Source: Coriobacteriia bacterium (GTDB lineage: Bacteria > Actinomycetota > Coriobacteriia > Anaerosomatales > SLCP01). Taken from it: a stretch of 36,016 nt of DNA. The notes beneath the pieces were generated by a model that was not told the origin of the DNA, did no database searches, and saw only the letters and a program-made list of their open reading frames with translations. The position numbers and the translations under genes were made by a program. Below are positions 32,693-36,016 of this stretch, in pieces (positions within the stretch are counted from its first letter, which is position 1; each line of letters starts with the position of its first letter). The stretch spans positions 1 through 36,016 of the forward strand of contig JACUUN010000014.1 of assembly GCA_014859265.1 (NCBI GenBank), read 5' to 3'.

Positions 32693-33004
32693 ATGACACC
32701 ACCTGCCACGGTCCGCATGTTCGGGCTGCTCTACTCGATCAGGCAGGAGCGTGGTCTTCCATCGGTGGTCGAGCTCGACCTGCCGGAGGAGGGCGTCTCG
32801 GCGCGCCAGATCGCCATCGACCTCGAGCTGCCCGTGGACGACATCGAGGGCGTCTTCTGCAATCACGTCGTGCACAGCCTCGATCACCGCATCAGGCCGG
32901 GCGATCGTGTCGCGTTCGTCCCCCCCGGCACGCCGGGGCCCCATCGCTTCCTGCTCGGACTTTACCGGGTAGGGAAGGAAGATGCGGGGAACGCTGCAGG
33001 GTGA
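32693..33004 (+). CDS. MoaD/ThiS-like beta-grasp protein
   Basis: A 103-residue soluble protein; ATG 32693 has GGGAGAGAG about six bases upstream. TVRMFGLLYSIRQERGL, VVELDLPEEGVSARQIAIDL and FCNHVVHSLDHRIRPGDRVAFVPPG give the strand-helix-strand order of the ubiquitin-like MoaD/ThiS group (a Mut7-C-associated relative is also possible). The usual C-terminal Gly-Gly is not at the end: after VPPGTPG the chain continues PHRFLLGLYRVGKEDAG and ends NAAG. It may therefore not carry sulfur, or it may need trimming. No E1-like MoeB/ThiF gene is adjacent. It is divergent from the heliorhodopsin gene and meets the histidine kinase gene tail-to-tail with one base between. A sulfur-carrier role is plausible but unproven. 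Confidence 0.72.
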   Translation: MTPPATVRMFGLLYSIRQERGLPSVVELDLPEEGVSARQIAIDLELPVDDIEGVFCNHVVHSLDHRIRPGDRVAFVPPGTPGPHRFLLGLYRVGKEDAGNAAG

Positions 33005-33005
33005 T

Positions 33006-34115
33006 TCAGGTAGCGAGCGGCAGCCGGAAGCCCACGGTCGTACCGGTGCTCGGTTCGCTTTCCGCGAACACCTCGCCGCCGTGGTCCTCGATGATGCGCC
33101 GGCTGATGGAGAGGCCGAGTCCTGCTCCGCCTGTGGCCGAAGCGCGCGCAGAGTCCGCCCGCCAGAAGCGTTCGAAGACGTGCGGCAGGTCTTCGGCGGA
33201 GATGCCCTCGCCCGTGTCGCTCACCCGGACCTCGGCCAGGCCGCCTTGTGTGCCGACGGTCACTTCGATGTGTCCTGTCTGCGTGTGGCGCACGGCGTTA
33301 ACCAGCAGGTTCCTCATCACCTGTGAGAGGCGGCCCTCGTCCCCGATCACCTGTACGGGCGAGTCTCCCGTAAGCGGTCTGACCACGACACCAGGAGCGG
33401 CAAGAGCCGCGGCCCGGGAGGCCTCGCCCGCTGCGAGCGCAACGACATCCAGCGGCTCCATCTCGTAGGCGAGCCGACCCGCCTCGGCCAGGGCGAGTTC
33501 CTGGAGGTCGTCGACGATGCGCGACAGGTGGGTGAGGTCGTCCACGAGTGACTCGAGTCGCGCGGTCTCGGTCGGCAGGACGCCCTCGGCCATGCCCTCG
33601 GCCTGGACGCGGGCGGCGGCCAGGGGGTTACGCAGCTCGTGAGCGACGTCGGCGACCATTCGTCGGCGCAACTCCTCGGCGTGCTGGAGCGAGTCTGCCA
33701 TCGCATTGAAGCTTTGTCCGAGCGCGACGATCTCGCCGGGTCCTCCGACTTCGACCCGGTGCGCGAGGTCTCCGGCGGCGAGCAGCGCCGCCCCGTCCTC
33801 GAGGCGCCGGAGCGGATCGGTCAGAGCGCGGGCGAGCAGGAACGCCGCTACCGCGGCCACCGCTGCAGCCACGAGTCCGCCGAGCAGCACGCCCCGATCG
33901 ACGCTCGTGAGGAAGGCCTGTTCGGCAGCGCCTACAACGGCAGTCCGGCCGCCTCCCATCATCCCCATACCCCTGGGGCCGGGGAGCGTCTGGACGTAGG
34001 CACTGAAGGCCCGGGTGAAGACGGTACGGGTCACGAGGCCGACGGTGAGCACGGAGCCGAGGCCCACGGTCAGCGTGCCGAGGAAGATGCGCCAGAAGAG
34101 GCCCGATCGCATCAT
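33006..34115 (-). CDS. Sensor histidine kinase
   Basis: A 369-residue membrane kinase. Helix 1 (about 8-30) and helix 2 (about 74-95) flank an outside sensor loop of only about 45 residues containing the Met/Gly-rich run GPRGMGMMGGGR. A HAMP linker (ARALTDPLRRLEDGAALLAAGDL) leads to the dimerisation domain with the phospho-acceptor His159 in VADVAHELRNPL, then the ATPase with N box NLLVNAVRH, DTGEGI, and GGAGLGLSI. The start is ATG 34115 or 34112, three bases after the response regulator stop, so it belongs to the operon with that regulator and a secreted protein. The short Met-rich loop could bind metal or monitor the membrane. This is typical of EnvZ/BaeS-type kinases. Confidence 0.92.
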   Translation of the reverse strand: MMRSGLFWRIFLGTLTVGLGSVLTVGLVTRTVFTRAFSAYVQTLPGPRGMGMMGGGRTAVVGAAEQAFLTSVDRGVLLGGLVAAAVAAVAAFLLARALTDPLRRLEDGAALLAAGDLAHRVEVGGPGEIVALGQSFNAMADSLQHAEELRRRMVADVAHELRNPLAAARVQAEGMAEGVLPTETARLESLVDDLTHLSRIVDDLQELALAEAGRLAYEMEPLDVVALAAGEASRAAALAAPGVVVRPLTGDSPVQVIGDEGRLSQVMRNLLVNAVRHTQTGHIEVTVGTQGGLAEVRVSDTGEGISAEDLPHVFERFWRADSARASATGGAGLGLSISRRIIEDHGGEVFAESEPSTGTTVGFRLPLAT

Positions 34116-34118
34116 CGC

Positions 34119-34799
34119 TCAGCCCTCGACCTTGTAGCCGACGCCGATCATTGTGCGGACGTAGCGTGGAGCGCGCGGGTCCTCGCCGAGTTTGCGGCGG
34201 ATGTTCTTGATGTGCGCATCGATGGTGCGTTCGTATCCCTCAAACGCCTCGCCAGAGACGATCTCGAGCAGATGCCCGCGCGTGTAAACACGGCCCGGGT
34301 GAGCGGCCATCGCCGCGAGCAGGTCGAACTCGGTGCGGGTGAGTTCCACCTGGCGCTCGCCGATCAGAACCGCCCTGCGCTCGAGATCGACCGTGAGTTC
34401 GCCAACCCGCAGCGGCGGGGTGCCCGCCGGCCGCGAGCCGTGCTCGTAACGGCGAAGGACCGCCTTCACGCGAGCCACCACCTCACGCGGGCTGAACGGC
34501 TTGGTCACGTAGTCGTCGGCACCGACTTCGAGACCGATGAGACGGTCGATCTCGTCGCTGCGTGCGGTCACGAGGATCACCGGGATGCCGAGTGTCTGGA
34601 AGCGCCGGGTGAGTTCGATACCGTCCATGCCCGGCAGCATGATGTCGACGAGCGCGAGATCGGGCCGGTGGGCCTCGGCCAGCGAGAAACCCTCAACACC
34701 GTCAGTGGCGGTGAGGGTATTGAAGTCCTCGGCATGCAGGTACTCCGAGAGGACCTCGACTATCTTCACGTTGTCGTCGATTACGAGAACGGTGCGCAT
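34119..34799 (-). CDS. OmpR/PhoB-family response regulator
   Basis: A 226-residue transcription factor. ATG 34799 has GAGGAGG six bases upstream; the longer frame to 34868 enters the neighbouring gene region and lacks one. The receiver (about 1-120) has acidic Asp8-Asp9, phospho-acceptor Asp52 in LALVDIMLPGMDG, a Thr in LVTAR and Lys in YVTKPFSPRE. The winged-helix domain (about 130-225) has VGELTVDLERRAV, LTRTEFDLLAAMAAHPGRVYTRGHLLE and YERTIDAHIKNIRRKLGEDP, ending VRTMIGVGYKVEG. It is the partner of the downstream histidine kinase and follows the gene for a secreted protein by 41 bases; that protein may be its target or its sensed companion. Confidence 0.95.
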   Translation of the reverse strand: MRTVLVIDDNVKIVEVLSEYLHAEDFNTLTATDGVEGFSLAEAHRPDLALVDIMLPGMDGIELTRRFQTLGIPVILVTARSDEIDRLIGLEVGADDYVTKPFSPREVVARVKAVLRRYEHGSRPAGTPPLRVGELTVDLERRAVLIGERQVELTRTEFDLLAAMAAHPGRVYTRGHLLEIVSGEAFEGYERTIDAHIKNIRRKLGEDPRAPRYVRTMIGVGYKVEG

Positions 34800-34840
34800 C
34801 CAGCCCTCCTCGGTGTGTCGCTGTGGGGTGGCCGGGCTGC

Positions 34841-35395
34841 CTACTGACTGTTGGGGTATGCGCCACAAGCGCCGCTACCCTGACCGCCGAAGCCGCGCTC
34901 ACCGCCACCGGGCCCGCGTCCGCTGCCCATGCCGAAACCGTTGCGACCGGTGTCGGTCGATGTGACCCGCTCGGTAAGACGGTCGCTCATCCGCTCGAGC
35001 ATGGCGTCGGCCTGCTCTTGCGTGATAGTGCCAGCGGCAACCATCTCGTCGAGGACTGTCTTGCGCGCCTCGAGTGCAGCGTCTACCACCTCATCGGCGT
35101 CGACGTTCGCGGAGGCCGCGATGTCGGCGATGCTCTCGCCATCAGCGCGCTTCGCGGCCACGTCGTCGGCGGACAGGCCAGTCAGGTCCGCAACGATGTC
35201 GAGCAGGTGCCCGCCTGCATCGCGCATCATCGGACCGAGTCTCAGTCCCTGACCTTCACAGGCCTCGCCACTCGCGGCCCAATCCGGTCGGGGAGCCTCG
35301 GCGTTGCGCGCGGCGAACGCGCTCGCCATGTTGCCGATCACCAGGCCCGCCACCAGTGTGGCTGCCGCGAGTGCGATCGCACGTTTCTTGTTCAC
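34841..35395 (-). CDS. Exported DUF2680-like protein with Gly-rich tail
   Basis: A 184-residue protein; GTG 35395 has GAGGAGG eight bases upstream. A signal peptide (KKR, hydrophobic AIALAAATLVAGLVIG, then ASAFA) indicates export. The middle (about 58-140) is helical: LLDIVADLTGLSADDVAAKRADGESIADIAASANVDADEVVDAAL, then MVAAGTITQEQADAMLERMSDRLTERV. This repeats the pattern of DUF2680/YckD-type proteins, with the paired short helices often seen next to two-component genes. The tail is Gly-rich (GFGMGSGRGPGGGERGFGGQG) and flexible, with Met and one Cys (GACG). It leads the operon with the response regulator and kinase; an envelope or metal-stress link is inference. Confidence 0.75.
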   Translation of the reverse strand: MNKKRAIALAAATLVAGLVIGNMASAFAARNAEAPRPDWAASGEACEGQGLRLGPMMRDAGGHLLDIVADLTGLSADDVAAKRADGESIADIAASANVDADEVVDAALEARKTVLDEMVAAGTITQEQADAMLERMSDRLTERVTSTDTGRNGFGMGSGRGPGGGERGFGGQGSGACGAYPNSQ

Positions 35396-35506
35396 TTCGT
35401 GAGCCTCCTCACACAGGGGTTGTAATCCTACAAGGGCATCATCCCGCCCCCGCGTGAATTCGCCGTGAACGCCGTGCGCACGATCCGTGTGCGGTTTGCG
35501 CTCGTC

Positions 35507-35923
35507 CTAGGCCTCGGCGCCTCCAGGGGCCACGCCGAGCTTGGCGAGCTGCTGCTCGGCGACCTCCTTGAGGACCTTGGCGCGCGCAATCGGATCGAGG
35601 CTGTCGAGCTCGGCCCGGACCGCTGCTTCGGCGGCGTCGATGCGGCCCTCACGGCGCTCCAGCGCGCCGGCGATTAGCAGAGCAGCGCCGCCGGTGAGAA
35701 GGATCGCCGGCAGGAACCACGCCCACACGTCCCGCTTGCCGCCGAGCAGGTTGATGATCGCGGCGACGATTCCGGAGCCGATCAGTACCGCTCCCGCGGC
35801 GGTCTCGGTGGTCTGCGTCTCGGGAAGCTCTAAGTCCTCGCGCCACGCCTCGATGCGGTCGCGCACCTCGGGCATCCGCTCGCGGATGTCGGTCACTCGT
35901 TCCTTGATGTCGTCGATGTTCAC
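35507..35923 (-). CDS. Small membrane protein with amphipathic start
   Basis: A 138-residue protein of unknown function. GTG 35923 has GGAG about eight bases upstream; GTG 35932 is an alternative, and the open frame upstream to 36010 looks non-coding. A charged helix (NIDDIKERVTDIRERMPEVRDRIEAWREDLEL) precedes two membrane helices (about 55-75 and 80-100: AAGAVLIGSGIVAAIINLLGG; WAWFLPAILLTGGAALLIAGAL). A C-terminal charged helical domain (EGRIDAAEAAVRAELDSLDP, then VLKEVAEQQLAKLG) follows. Both ends would be inside the cell. It reads in the same direction as the two-component operon after a 111-base gap and is probably separate. No close family is recognised. Confidence 0.6.
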   Translation of the reverse strand: MNIDDIKERVTDIRERMPEVRDRIEAWREDLELPETQTTETAAGAVLIGSGIVAAIINLLGGKRDVWAWFLPAILLTGGAALLIAGALERREGRIDAAEAAVRAELDSLDPIARAKVLKEVAEQQLAKLGVAPGGAEA

Positions 35924-36016
35924 AGTTCTCACTCCGTCCGTTCGGAGGTTCTCGTGTCTTATTAGGTTCTTCCCACTCGGTGCCGGTTGCAGCGGATGGA
36001 AGGACCGCACCGAACG

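Overview
The window is high-GC bacterial chromosome: dense genes, many GTG starts, and Shine-Dalgarno motifs of the GGAGG type. The gene families point to a member of the Actinomycetota. These include an ECF sigma factor paired with a DUF5667-type membrane protein, a heliorhodopsin, several lipoproteins, and surface proteins anchored by one N-terminal helix. An 11-heme c-type cytochrome, a PflX-like radical SAM protein and both end enzymes of the arginine deiminase route suggest an anaerobic or facultative lifestyle, perhaps a deep-branching Coriobacteriia-like lineage. That placement is inference from gene content; no rRNA, tRNA, CRISPR array or complete mobile element was seen.

Layout. Positions 1-6938 hold the 3' part of hutI, a chagasin-type protease inhibitor (minus strand), a membrane-anchored protein of unknown role, and a tight operon of carbamate kinase, an M28 peptidase and a cytosolic GH3 glycosidase behind a good sigma-70-like promoter. 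Positions 6916-9190 carry a minus-strand pair (PAP2_C-like membrane phosphatase, GNAT-like acyltransferase) and a small divergent gene whose ribosome-binding site can be paired away in a hairpin. Positions 9392-12669 carry cysK and then a four-gene surface locus: ECF sigma factor, DUF5667 protein, a secreted protein with four 18-bp repeats, and a 51-residue secreted protein. Transketolase (minus), a small membrane protein, a YqeY protein, a broken metallo-beta-lactamase gene, a transglutaminase-like lipoprotein, a squalene-cyclase-like protein and a small lipoprotein follow up to 19437.

Positions 19438-24640 are the most accessory-looking part: a structured 340-base leader, a 1465-residue fibronectin/multiheme surface cytochrome containing a near-identical internal repeat, and a decayed gene with a class III cyclase-like tail. 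A four-gene minus-strand operon (28834 to 24673) follows: a one-heme membrane peptide, a seven-helix membrane protein, a PflX-like radical SAM protein, and a fusion of an alpha/alpha-toroid region with an AlkZ/YcaQ-type winged-helix domain. Downstream are an adenine deaminase-like enzyme, a DUF454 protein, arginine deiminase, a heliorhodopsin, a MoaD/ThiS-like protein, and an operon of a secreted DUF2680-like protein with a response regulator and histidine kinase.

How they may work together. Arginine deiminase and carbamate kinase are the first and last steps of ATP-forming arginine breakdown; the middle enzyme and antiporter are not in the window. HutI and the purine deaminase add ammonia-releasing amino-acid and purine catabolism. 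The large cytochrome could move electrons across the cell wall, with the one-heme peptide as a possible membrane-side partner. The best candidates for new biology are the heliorhodopsin, the multiheme protein with its leader, the toroid-AlkZ fusion operon, and the sigma/DUF5667/repeat-protein locus.
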